The notes under the pieces are model-generated. The model was not told the DNA's origin. It was given only the letters and a program-made list of their open reading frames with translations, and did not search any database. From the NCBI GenBank assembly GCA_963777435.1, contig CAVZQT010000001.1:620001-684000 (forward strand): DNA of 64,000 nt. The letters are read 5' to 3'. The stretch comes from AP-15 sp963777435. GTDB lineage: Bacteria > Pseudomonadota > Alphaproteobacteria > ATCC43930 > CGMCC-115725. The position numbers were made by a program, and so were the translations under genes. Below are positions 8,615-16,810 of this stretch, piece by piece (positions within the stretch are counted from its first letter, which is position 1; every line of letters starts with the position of its first letter).

Positions 8615-10030
8615 TCACATCGCGACGAGTTTGCCGGGGTTCATGATGCCCTGCGGGTCGAGGGCGTGTTTGATGCGGGCCATCAGCTCGATCTCGATCG
8701 CCGGTTTGTAATGGGTGATCTCGTCGCGTTTCATGATGCCGACCCCGTGCTCGGCGCTGATCGAGCCATGTAGCTCGCGGACAACGCCGTGAACGATGTC
8801 GTTGAACTCCTGCCAGCGCGCCAGATAGGCGTCTTTGTCCATGCCGTCGGGCTGGGTCAGATTGAAGTGGATGTTGCCGTCGCCGACATGGCCAAAAGCG
8901 ATCGGCCGGATGCCCGGCAGCCGGTCGCTGACCGCAGCACTGGCGCGGGTGACGAATTCGGCGACCCGGCTGACCGGAACCGAGACATCGTGCTTGATCG
9001 ATCCCGAATAGAGCTGCGCTTCGACAATCGCCTCACGGATCCGCCACAGCTCTTTGGCCTGCGCCACGCTCTCGGCAATCACGCCGTCGGCAACCAGTCC
9101 CTCCGCGAGCGCGCTTTCGAGCAGCCTTTCCAGTAACTCGCGGATGCCGCTCTCGGTTTGGCTCGATGACATTTCGAGCAGTACGTACCAGGGATGGCGG
9201 TTGGCCAGCGGATCGATCGTGCCGGGAATGTGGGCAAGCGCCAGATCGAGCCCGCCGCGCGGGATCAGCTCGAAGGCGGTCAGCTGATCGGCTGACGCGG
9301 CGCGGGCATGGGCGAACAGGCCCATCGCATCCTCGATGCGGGCGAGGCCGATAAACGCGGTCTCGATCTCGCGCGGCTTGGGAAAGAGCTTGATCGTCGC
9401 CGCGGTGATGATGCCGAGGGTACCCTCGCCGCCGATGAATAATTGCTTCAGATCGTAGCCGGTATTGTCCTTGCGCAGACTGCGCAGCCCGTCCCACACC
9501 CGCCCATCGGGCAATACCGCTTCGATGCCCAGGGTCAATTCGCGGGTATTGCCATAGCGCAGTACGGCGATGCCGCCGGCATTGGTCGACAGATTGCCGC
9601 CGATCTGGCAGCTGCCTTCAGCACCGAGGCTTAGCGGAAACAGCCGATCGACCGCAGCGGCGGCCTCGTGCAAATGGGCAAGGATGCAGCCGGCCTCGAC
9701 CGTCATCGTAAAATTGACCGGATCGATTGCGCGGATGCGGTTCATCCGGCCGAGGGCGAGGACGATGTTGTCGCGGTCTTCGGGAGGAACGCCGCCGCCG
9801 ACAAGGCCGGTATTGCCGCCCTGCGGCACGATCGCCAGCCCCGCTTCGGCGCAAATCCGCACCACCGACGCGACTTCGGCGGTCGACGCGGGGCGGACGA
9901 CGAGCCGGGTCGCGCCGTGATAGAGCCGACGCGCCTCGACGAGATACGGCTCCTCGTCATGCGGATCGGCGATCCAGCCCGACGGCCCCACCACCGCCTT
10001 GATCCGCTCCAAAACCGCTGCGATCTCCAT
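8615..10030 (-). CDS. FAD-binding D-2-hydroxy-acid dehydrogenase (D2HGDH-like)
   Basis: Flavoprotein of 471 residues of the FAD_binding_4/FAD-oxidase_C family. The PCMH FAD site is clear: PQGGNTGLVGGGVP, then GGNLSTNAGGIAVLRYGNTRE and IGGEGTLGIIT; the C-terminal substrate and metal half shows GHVGDGNIHFNL and SAEHGVGIMKR. The motif set is closest to D-2-hydroxyglutarate dehydrogenase; GlcD or D-lactate dehydrogenase are the alternatives. A longer frame begins at 10111, but ATG at 10030 has a GGAG site and a normal N-terminus. A GlcG/HbpS-like secreted protein gene lies divergently upstream. Confidence 0.88.
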   Translation of the reverse strand: MEIAAVLERIKAVVGPSGWIADPHDEEPYLVEARRLYHGATRLVVRPASTAEVASVVRICAEAGLAIVPQGGNTGLVGGGVPPEDRDNIVLALGRMNRIRAIDPVNFTMTVEAGCILAHLHEAAAAVDRLFPLSLGAEGSCQIGGNLSTNAGGIAVLRYGNTRELTLGIEAVLPDGRVWDGLRSLRKDNTGYDLKQLFIGGEGTLGIITAATIKLFPKPREIETAFIGLARIEDAMGLFAHARAASADQLTAFELIPRGGLDLALAHIPGTIDPLANRHPWYVLLEMSSSQTESGIRELLERLLESALAEGLVADGVIAESVAQAKELWRIREAIVEAQLYSGSIKHDVSVPVSRVAEFVTRASAAVSDRLPGIRPIAFGHVGDGNIHFNLTQPDGMDKDAYLARWQEFNDIVHGVVRELHGSISAEHGVGIMKRDEITHYKPAIEIELMARIKHALDPQGIMNPGKLVAM

Positions 10031-10528
10031 CGCCCCACTCCGTCGTTTCAGCCGCAAGTATTTACACGTCGACTGTGACCCACGGAACCAGTCCGTGGGC
10101 TGACGGCCCACAGATCACGCTCGGCCAAAGCGATACGCGAACATGGGGCGGAGGCGTACCTCGAAAACACGAGATGCGCGCGGACCGCGAAATCGCCGCG
10201 ATCTTGCCGTAAGCTAATCTCCGACAGGGAGGCGGCAGAATGGACGGCCGCTCGGCTCACGCCCTGCGCATGGCTGCTAGGGTTCACCCGAGGCGTCATT
10301 TGGATAAGCGAAACTGTTTCCCTTGCGCGGGCTTGACCCGCGTACCCACGTCTTGCCGCGTCAGGCCGAAGTTGTCGATGGCGCACTGTTGGGGACGCCA
10401 AGCACCGCCATCGGGAACAGCGGTTGCAGGCGCGCCAGCCACCCTTTGGCTGAGCTTTTGTAGGTGGTAGCATTTCGCTGGCGTCGGTCAGCGCACCGAC
10501 AAGCCGAAACCAGGGGAGTTACGCCGCA
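10031..10528. other. gene-free interval between divergent genes
   Basis: About 500 bases between two divergent genes, with several frames but none that looks like a protein. A degenerate palindromic element (GCGCGGGCTTGACCCGCGTACCCACG, about 10325-10350) resembles the repeat at 8459. Promoters for both neighbours must lie here, but no clear -35/-10 pair could be assigned. Confidence 0.4.
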
Positions 10529-11041
10529 ATGCCCAGCTCACCGTTTGCGCATCTCGTCCGGTTCGTCGCGTTGGCGCTTGCCGTCGGCACTGCTGCGACG
10601 CCCGCGGCGGCCGAGGGACTCGTCGCCACCCACCGCATTTCGGCCGCGCTCGCGAACGAACTGGTAGTCGGTGCCGTCGCGGCCTGCAAGCAGAAGAATT
10701 ACAATGTCACCGCGGTCGTACTCGACATCGACGGCGTGCGGCAGGCCATGCTGCGCGGTGACGGCGCCGGTATCGTCACGCTCGAAGTCGCCTACGACAA
10801 GGCCTTCACCAGCATTTCGACACGTAATGACACCGGGGTCCTCGTCGAACGCGCTAAGACCACGCCGCCCTCGCAATTCCTCCTCAAGCCACCGCACATG
10901 CTGCTATTGCAGGGTGCGATTGTTATCAAGGTCGGTGAGGAAACCATCGGCGCCCTTGGGGTCAGTGGCGCCCCGGGCGGGGACAAAGACGAGGCCTGCG
11001 CCCGCGCCGCCCTCGACAAGGTCGCCGACCAGCTGAAATAA
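10529..11041 (+). CDS. secreted GlcG/HbpS family heme-binding-like protein
   Basis: A 170-residue protein with a signal peptide (hydrophobic segment 9-24, cleavage likely after Ala28 in PAAA|EG) followed by a complete GlcG/HbpS domain: ALANELVVGAVAACKQKNYNVTAVVLDIDG ... GAIVIKVGEETIGALGVSGAPGGDKDEACA. The family includes heme sensors and GlcG-type proteins of glycolate operons. It is divergent from the D-2-hydroxy-acid dehydrogenase gene. Preceded by CAGGGGAG about ten bases before ATG. Ligand binding is inferred from the family only. Confidence 0.86.
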   Translation: MPSSPFAHLVRFVALALAVGTAATPAAAEGLVATHRISAALANELVVGAVAACKQKNYNVTAVVLDIDGVRQAMLRGDGAGIVTLEVAYDKAFTSISTRNDTGVLVERAKTTPPSQFLLKPPHMLLLQGAIVIKVGEETIGALGVSGAPGGDKDEACARAALDKVADQLK

Positions 11042-11204
11042 AAGGACCCGAGAGATTGCGTGAGCGGTGCAACATCTGAATTACGGATCTCCCACTTGAA
11101 GTCGCCTCCAGCCGCGAAGATCCCCCAGGGGTGACATTCTGATGGGCCCTACACGGGTTTGTCGCATATCAGCGATCCTGGAAAATTCCGGCGCTGCATA
11201 TGCC

Positions 11205-12191
11205 TCATTGCCGTATTGGAATCCCCGATGCCACTATGCGCGTCGCAGGGTTCGTCACGCCTGCCTGTTGCAAAGCGACAGCGAAGGCGTGGCCCATAGT
11301 TACTGGATATGGCGACGGCCCAATAATTACCCTGTCCAAGAGTGTCGGTATTGCCACTTCGATCACGTCATTATCTGGGCTGTCTTCTAGAGGAATTTTA
11401 TGAATTATTTGCGGAACTCCATCTATTACTTCCATTGACCATGCAATTAATTTAGATTGGTGCACTTGTGGAATATAAATGACGCGCCATTCTCGCTCTT
11501 CCCGAAATCCTTGATGTTTCAGACTGACTGCCGCAGCGACTAGCATAAAAAATACCAAATCCTTAATTTTGTTTTTCTCAAATGTTTTCAAAAAGTCGCG
11601 ATTTTTTGTGACATTCGCAGTTACCTTTTTGATCTGTTTTTCGACACCAGCGTAATCGAAGTACGCTACAGGACTTAGCATAACCTTCAAGCCCTCCGCT
11701 TTACCGGGGGCAGGCGGCCTCATTACAAGAGCCGCGCGTGCTGGAAGGCGGCCAAAAGCACGCCACATGGAGAGGCGACCGTGGGCATCTTCGGTGTCGT
11801 CGTGTTCAGAAATCGACGCAATATAAATATCAAATTGAATATTATTCCACCATTGATCGAAGAATTGTAACGCTTCTTCACCAACACCGGAATGGCAATG
11901 ATTTAATGATTTGCAAAACGCGTCCCTCTGTGCTTTTTGTGAAAAAAATTGCAGTAACATTTGATAGCCGTGCGTCACTTCCATATAGTCGGTCATACAT
12001 CTGGCATTTCTCATCCACAATTGTTTAGACTGAATGATCCGGAGTGCGTTTTCTGCCGATGTATAGTGGACAAAGCGGCCATTTGTTTTGTAGATTTTCT
12101 CGCGGCGGGCGGTGGCGTAGGGCATAAAGATGCTCGCTAGCCTCAACATAATATCGAGCTCGTTGCTCTCCACGTCTGCTTCTCCCTGCAC
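11205..12191 (-). CDS. DUF2971 domain protein
   Basis: A 328-residue protein with the DUF2971 pattern: FVHYTSAENALRIIQSKQLWMRNARCMTDYMEV near the start, then ISEHDDTEDAHGRLSMWRAFG and FREEREWRVIYIP. The GTG at 12191 is the longest start; GTG at 12173, just after a GGAGAA site, is better. Function is unknown, although the family is often found in genomic islands. The gene is noticeably richer in A+T than its surroundings, which points to horizontal acquisition. Confidence 0.82.
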   Translation of the reverse strand: MQGEADVESNELDIMLRLASIFMPYATARREKIYKTNGRFVHYTSAENALRIIQSKQLWMRNARCMTDYMEVTHGYQMLLQFFSQKAQRDAFCKSLNHCHSGVGEEALQFFDQWWNNIQFDIYIASISEHDDTEDAHGRLSMWRAFGRLPARAALVMRPPAPGKAEGLKVMLSPVAYFDYAGVEKQIKKVTANVTKNRDFLKTFEKNKIKDLVFFMLVAAAVSLKHQGFREEREWRVIYIPQVHQSKLIAWSMEVIDGVPQIIHKIPLEDSPDNDVIEVAIPTLLDRVIIGPSPYPVTMGHAFAVALQQAGVTNPATRIVASGIPIRQ

Positions 12192-12335
12192 TCAGTGTCG
12201 CCGTCACAAGTCGCAAAATCTCGTTGCAGCCTGTACGGGATGAATTGACCGTTTAAGATGTTGTGCCGCGCGGGCGCGTTTACGGAAAATCCATGCCGTT
12301 CGCCTTAGTTTTTGCCTACGTGAAAAGGCATTAGG

Positions 12336-12548
12336 ATGAAAGCAGTGGTTGAAGTGAGCGATGCAACGGTTGAGGAGCGGGCCAAGAAGTTCGCCGAAAA
12401 CGACGGCTTCGAGTGGCAAATGGAGTGGAAGATGCCGCTACCTCCCGGTTCGAAACTGCCGTTACGGAAAATTCTGGACGATGCAGGCCGCGAACGGTAT
12501 CGGACGCTCGTAAGACAACAAGACGGCGGCGAAGGCGAACGGGGATAG
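12336..12548 (+). CDS. small hypothetical protein
   Basis: A 70-residue charged protein (MKAVVEVSDATVEERAKKFAENDG...) preceded by AAGGCATTAGG. No family was recognised. It lies in the accessory patch, convergent with a broken recombinase. Codon use looks coding but support is only moderate. Confidence 0.45.
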   Translation: MKAVVEVSDATVEERAKKFAENDGFEWQMEWKMPLPPGSKLPLRKILDDAGRERYRTLVRQQDGGEGERG

Positions 12549-12549
12549 C

Positions 12550-12840
12550 TCAAGCGTCACGCGTTGCGCGGCGTATGGTGGCAATGCTGCGGTCGTAGCT
12601 TTCGGCCAATTCCTGCAAGGTAGCGCCCTGGGCGCGCCGTTTGGTGGCCTCTTTTTGCTGTGCTGGTCGTGTGCGGATAAGATCGCGCTCAACATCGGTC
12701 AAGCCGCCGAGCACCGCCAGCATCAAGCATCCGGTGCTGGTGCCGGTGTCGGCCCACGGTTCCGCCAAGGATCGAAACTGCGCCTTGGCATCCACGATGC
12801 GCTTGCGTTGGGCAGATTGTAATGGACGACGACCGATTAT
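12550..12840 (-). pseudogene. serine recombinase remnant 1 (C-terminal part)
   Basis: The end of an open frame (which reaches back to 13026) reads AQFRSLAEPWADTGTSTGCL, LMLAVLGGLTDVERDLIRTR, then LQELAESYDRSIATIRR. This is the end of the resolvase catalytic domain and the C-terminal helix-turn-helix of Tn3/Hin-type recombinases. The N-terminal half with the catalytic Ser is absent, so this is a decayed fragment. The upstream limit is approximate. Confidence 0.7.
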
Positions 12841-12970
12841 CACGGCCCGTGGTGTTTTGACCCACTGTGGCCACTTAGCCTTCGCGGCCCTTGATGCCCC
12901 ACATCCGAAATTCGTCCCGCTATTTTCGGAGGTCATGCGCTTGGTGGATCGTAACAGGAAATATGGCGCT

Positions 12971-13354
12971 CTAAAATTGCTTGTGAACAATGGAACAAGG
13001 TACAGTAAGTTGCCCTCCTGGCCCATTTATTGTCAATCTCAGTGTATATCTGTCGAATGACATGTAGTCCGTAAACCCCCTCCCCTCTTTCCAGGTAATA
13101 CGTGTATCGGAGAAATCAGCAGGATTGCCTTCAGCCGTTTTGCGATCAAAATCAAATATCGTTGTGGTTGATCCTCCATATGGATACACGCAATTAACTG
13201 CTATTGTTTTAGCGGCGGCCGCGGCTGGGACAGGTTCTGCAGCCGCGGGCTGCGGGGTTGCGGAAGCGATCGGTGCGGGTGCAGCAGTAGCGGGCTGTGC
13301 CGCCGCGACAGGGAATATAATTACATTTAATAGAATTTTGAATCCTTTAAGCAT
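12971..13354 (-). CDS. secreted hypothetical protein
   Basis: A 127-residue protein with a hydrophobic N-terminus (FKILLNVIIFPVAAA) followed by an Ala/Pro-rich stretch to about residue 47, then a compact domain with two Cys (NCVYPYGGS ... TVPCSIVH). No family is recognised. The N-terminus looks like a signal peptide, so it is probably exported. It sits between two recombinase remnants, next to another small secreted protein. Confidence 0.5.
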   Translation of the reverse strand: MLKGFKILLNVIIFPVAAAQPATAAPAPIASATPQPAAAEPVPAAAAAKTIAVNCVYPYGGSTTTIFDFDRKTAEGNPADFSDTRITWKEGRGFTDYMSFDRYTLRLTINGPGGQLTVPCSIVHKQF

Positions 13355-13372
13355 CGTCGAGCAAACTCAGCT

Positions 13373-13669
13373 TTATGGGCATCCAGACGGCGGTGTTGGG
13401 TCTTCATCTTTACAATGCGAATATCCCTCACCGAGAGGCCAATTAGCTAGGCATCGACGATAATTGGACCAGCAAGGATTGCTGTCTGAGGAAGACGAGG
13501 ATGATCCACCACCCCACGGCCGTTGCGCCTTTTGCTGATTGGTCGAGACACCTGGGCCAGGGCTTCCTGAACCGTTTGGATTTGCGTACTGGGCGTATGT
13601 TCCCGTAGATTCAAAAAAAACCCCAACGACGGCCACCGCCAAGAAACCTAGAAGCCAGCGCATGCGCAT
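13373..13669 (-). CDS. small secreted hypothetical protein
   Basis: A 98-residue protein starting MRMRWLLGFLAVAVVGVFF, a clear signal peptide, after a GGGAGG ribosome binding site. The mature part has a Gly/Ser-rich linker with a run of six Ser, then a short Cys-containing end (NPCWSNYRRCLANW ... HCKDEDPTPPSGCP). Four Cys suggest disulfides. No family recognised. The longer frame to 13756 lacks a better start. Confidence 0.55.
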   Translation of the reverse strand: MRMRWLLGFLAVAVVGVFFESTGTYAQYANPNGSGSPGPGVSTNQQKAQRPWGGGSSSSSSDSNPCWSNYRRCLANWPLGEGYSHCKDEDPTPPSGCP

Positions 13670-13771
13670 GTGTACCTCCCTTTTCGCGGATGCCGGCGGC
13701 GAAACAGCGTTAGAGGTCCCATTTTCAAGTGGGGCCTCTAAACTGACGATTCTCATCGTGAAGTGCCGTTC

Positions 13772-14141
13772 TCAAACGCCGGGGGTATTCGCGGTTTGCG
13801 CAGCGGGGATGTAACGATAGAGCGTCGCGGGAAAAACGCCGAGACGGTGCGCGATTTGGGTGACACCGATGTCGGGGTTGGCCAGCATCGCCGTGGCAGC
13901 CTCGATGTCGTCGTCGGTGAGTTTTGGCGGACGGCCTCCCGTCCGGCCTGCGCGCCGCGCGGCAGCAAGACCCGCTTGGGTGCGCTCGCGGATCAAGCTG
14001 CGCTCGAATTCCGCTAGTGCGCCAAACATGGGAAAAACCAGCCGCCCTTGCGCGGTTGTCGTGTCGAGCGCTTCGGTCAGGCTGCGAAACCCGATGCCCC
14101 TCAGCCGCAGAGTCTCGACGGTTTCGATTCCACCACTCCAT
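13772..14141 (-). pseudogene. serine recombinase remnant 2 (C-terminal part)
   Basis: Open frame without its own start codon reading GIGFRSLTEALDTTTAQGRL, MFGALAEFERSLIRERTQAG, GRTGGRPPKLTDDDIEAA, and a C-terminal helix-turn-helix (IGVTQIAHRLGVFPATLYRY). This is the resolvase/invertase end region. A TGA just upstream (near 14142) removes the catalytic N-terminal domain. A truncated recombinase, distinct in sequence from remnant 1. Confidence 0.8.
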
Positions 14142-14167
14142 CAAGCTAACTTTTTCAACTGCACAGT

Positions 14168-14533
14168 TTAGTACCGAACAGCCGATACCAGCAGGTGGCG
14201 GAGGGGATTGAGCGGACCGATCGGCGTGAGCTGGAACGTCATCAGATGGGCTTTGCCGAGTGGCAGCTCCTCCAGCATCGCGTGCGCTGCCTGAGTGTCG
14301 GTCATATTCAGGATGAAGACGACCCCCGGTCGGTCTTCCAACGAATACCACTGGTCGATCTTGCCATCGAGATAGAGCTGCGCGGTCTCGCGAACCTCGG
14401 TCGGCAAAATGCGCTGAACCTGCGACATGTCCGTGCCAGGGGCGAAGCTGCCGACGGCCAGAATCTTGGTGGTCGGCGTCTGCGGCATCGGTGTCTTGAA
14501 CTGTGGTTTCTCACCTTCGGTTTGCTCAGCCAC
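14168..14533 (-). CDS. muconolactone isomerase-like (dimeric alpha/beta barrel) protein
   Basis: A 121-residue protein. Residues from KILAVGSFAPGTD through TEVRETAQLYLDGKIDQWYS, RPGVVFILN and LPLGKAHLMTFQLTPIGPL match the muconolactone delta-isomerase-like ferredoxin fold in pattern. Start GTG at 14533 has a GGGAGG site; the first ~20 residues before it belong to a longer frame. Function unknown; enzymatic activity is not established for most members. Confidence 0.65.
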   Translation of the reverse strand: MAEQTEGEKPQFKTPMPQTPTTKILAVGSFAPGTDMSQVQRILPTEVRETAQLYLDGKIDQWYSLEDRPGVVFILNMTDTQAAHAMLEELPLGKAHLMTFQLTPIGPLNPLRHLLVSAVRY

Positions 14534-14543
14534 AGTAACCTCC

Positions 14544-14942
14544 CTATTCAGGCGCGGTGTAGCACGCTGGACAGCCTGCCATGAAGCACAGAGGGTCGCC
14601 AATGCTGCTGCGATTTTTCTTAATTAATGAACAGGAAGCGAGTTCGCCGCGCCGATAGAGATCGATAAATCCGGGGCTAGTTGTGCAGTCGGGACTGGGA
14701 AAGGTCACCGGCCGTTCGAGGACATAATCGTCGCGCTCGGGTTCGCCGGTTGCCGGCTCTGGCCGGGGAAGTCCGAGAAGCTCTTTCGGAACAGGCGTCC
14801 CGAGTCCTCGTGGCTGGCCGATCCAACCGTCCGCGCTCCTTTCCCCCGAGCCGGGCATAATGGGCCAGCGAAAGGTAGACGCCTGGACCAACCTCTGGGC
14901 AAACTCTATCCGCTGCGACAACGGCAAGATCGCCACAATCAA
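14544..14942 (-). pseudogene. remnant resembling N-terminus of an MmeI-type DNA methyltransferase
   Basis: Part of this 132-residue frame reads ELLGLPRPEPATGEPERDDY, VLERPVTFPSPD and GFIDLYRRG. From memory this resembles the N-terminal domain of class I SAM-dependent DNA methyltransferases of the MmeI (type IIL) kind, in which DLYRRGCFVLEAK is expected next. Here the match stops after DLYRRG and unrelated sequence follows, so only an N-terminal scrap would remain. No catalytic motif is present. Assignment is from pattern only. Confidence 0.45.
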
Positions 14943-15242
14943 CTCCTAAGCTGGCGTGGTCGGCTCGCTGAGAGGCGGCGCTGGGAAGGGAGTTCTTTTG
15001 CAGGCGGATGTCGGCGGCGGCAAATTCCCGTTGGTTCCCGGTTCGGTGCGGAAAATTCCCGATTAGGCGCCGTAAATTCCCGTTTGAGTGGGGCCTAATC
15101 TCCCGCTAACAGTTTGATCCAGCGTGGTTATTTCGATTTGGTTGGGTCAAAAGTCGCAAAAATTCCCGTTATTTCCCGGTTGAACGGGAATTTCCGTGCG
15201 GCCCGCCGCCCATGCTATGACGGGATGATCGAGGAGGAAGCG
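14943..15242. repeat. gene-free interval with AAATTCCCG repeats and a hairpin
   Basis: The motif AAATTCCCG (or AAAATTCCCG) occurs at about 15022, 15053, 15074 and 15160. The last copy is followed by TTCCCGGTTGAACGGGAA, which with the flanking bases forms an inverted repeat (15162-15193). No gene is visible. It marks the boundary between the accessory patch and conserved metabolic genes. Confidence 0.6.
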
Positions 15243-16307
15243 ATGCCGAAGATTCCAGCGGAGCGGTTGCTCGAAATCGGCCAGGCCTTGTTCGAGGCGG
15301 CGGGGACGCCGCCCGCCGAGGCCGAGCTCGTCATGCGCCATATCGTCGGCGCCAATCTCGTCGGCCACAACTCGCACGGCGTGATCCAGATCCCGACCTA
15401 TATCGACCGGATCAAGGCTGGGCACATCGTCCCCGGCGCGCCGTGGACGATCGTCCAGGAATCGCCGACCACGACCGTTGTCGACGGGCATTGGGGGTTT
15501 GGCTATGTCGCGAACGAACGCGCCATGCGCCTGACGGTCGACAAGGCCAAGACCGCCAATGTGGCGGCCGCGACCGTGTTTCGCCAAGGCCATATCGGCC
15601 GGGTCGCCTCTTATACGTTGATGGCGGCGGAGGCCGGGATGATCGGGCTGTGCACCGCCAATTCCGGCCGCTCGCCCAAGGCGGTGGCGCCGTTTGGCGG
15701 GCGCGAGGCGCGGCTCGGCACCAACCCGATCTCGATGGCGATCCCATCCGATCTGGAAGGGCCGCTCTACTTGGACATGGCGACCTCCGCGGCGGCGGCC
15801 GGCAAGATCGCGCTCGCCATCGCCCGCAACGAGCCGGTGCCCGATGGCTGGGTCATTGGCAATGACGGGCGACCAACCAACGATCCTCGCCAACTGCGCC
15901 AAGGCGGCGCATTGCTCCCGCTGGGCGGGCCAGAGGGCGGGTACAAGGGCACTGGGCTCGCGGTCATGGTCGAAATCCTGTGCGGCCTTTTGACCGGGCT
16001 CGGTTTTGGTGTCGAGCCGAGCGGGCGGCACAATGACGGCTGCTTTATGGCGGTGTTCAACGTCGCCGCCTTCCGCCCGCTCGCCGAGTTCAAGAAAGAT
16101 GTCGGCGAGTTTATCGCCTATCTGAAGGCCACGCCCGCCGCCGAGGGATCGAGTGGAGTGCTCTATCCCGGCGAAATCGAATACCGCCGCCAGCAGCAAC
16201 GCAGCCGTGAGGGCATCGAGGTCGAGGACGCGACCTGGTATAAACTGCAGCAACTGGCCGATGGCTATGGTCTTTCCGAAAAGCTCGAATTCACTGAACC
16301 CGAGTAA
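15243..16307 (+). CDS. Ldh family malate/L-lactate-type oxidoreductase
   Basis: NAD(P)-dependent dehydrogenase of 354 residues in the type-2 malate/L-lactate dehydrogenase family (includes sulfolactate and ureidoglycolate dehydrogenases). Landmarks: NLVGHNSHGVIQIPTYI with the family's active-site His, GIGHRV-like segment FRQGHIGRVASYT, FGGREARLGTNPISMAIPS, and KGTGLAVMVEILCGLLTG. ATG at 15243 follows GAGGAGGAAG; upstream in-frame starts give no recognisable sequence. Substrate cannot be assigned. Confidence 0.9.
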   Translation: MPKIPAERLLEIGQALFEAAGTPPAEAELVMRHIVGANLVGHNSHGVIQIPTYIDRIKAGHIVPGAPWTIVQESPTTTVVDGHWGFGYVANERAMRLTVDKAKTANVAAATVFRQGHIGRVASYTLMAAEAGMIGLCTANSGRSPKAVAPFGGREARLGTNPISMAIPSDLEGPLYLDMATSAAAAGKIALAIARNEPVPDGWVIGNDGRPTNDPRQLRQGGALLPLGGPEGGYKGTGLAVMVEILCGLLTGLGFGVEPSGRHNDGCFMAVFNVAAFRPLAEFKKDVGEFIAYLKATPAAEGSSGVLYPGEIEYRRQQQRSREGIEVEDATWYKLQQLADGYGLSEKLEFTEPE

Positions 16308-16389
16308 CCGCGCCAAAGCCTAAGAAACTGGCAAAGCGGGGTCGGAGCCGCTAATTTCCCGGCGGGGAAAAACGGGGCAGGGGTACGGG

Positions 16390-16626
16390 ATGCGGCGGAC
16401 CGCTATTCTGGTTGTGCTGGGGCTGGGCGCCTGCGCTGCGACGGGCGATCGGACGGCGGAGGTGCCATCGGTGGTGAATGACTGGCAGACGCCGATCGGC
16501 AAGCCGCCGACCAAGGCCGAGTTTGTGGCGTTGGTTGCGGCCTGCCAGGACAAGGTCAGGACGCCGGTCGACAGCGCGGCGATGAGCGGTTGCCTCGCTG
16601 ATCTCGGGCTGCGCCGCATCCAATAG
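16390..16626 (+). CDS. small lipoprotein
   Basis: A 78-residue protein with an N-terminal signal and a lipobox (VLGLGAC, Cys15), so the mature protein should be lipid-anchored. The rest contains two Cys (ACQDKVRTP, GCLADLG) but no known domain. GGGGCAGGGG lies upstream of ATG. Lies alone between the Ldh gene and the glycosyltransferases. Confidence 0.65.
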   Translation: MRRTAILVVLGLGACAATGDRTAEVPSVVNDWQTPIGKPPTKAEFVALVAACQDKVRTPVDSAAMSGCLADLGLRRIQ

Positions 16627-16810
16627 GGGGCCGAGGCCCCGTCTGCAGTGTCGTGTCTGTGACGGCATCGCCCTGCTCTTTGCGAGTTTCGCCAAAGCCC
16701 GTCCGGGCACGATTCGCTGCCGGCGGTCATTTCGAGGCACAAAGTTTACAATTCTCGGGTAAAACGGATTCTGCCGTTAGCGCTCCTCCGAAATGTGGGG
16801 ACTGTCGTAA

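Noticed and set aside
13772..14141. Active transposon resolvase
   Set aside because: Only the C-terminal tail is present; the catalytic Ser region is cut off by a stop, so this is a remnant, not a working mobile element.
15147..16316. 389-residue minus-strand frame opposite the Ldh gene
   Set aside because: Antisense shadow of a GC-rich gene; sequence is not protein-like and lacks known motifs.
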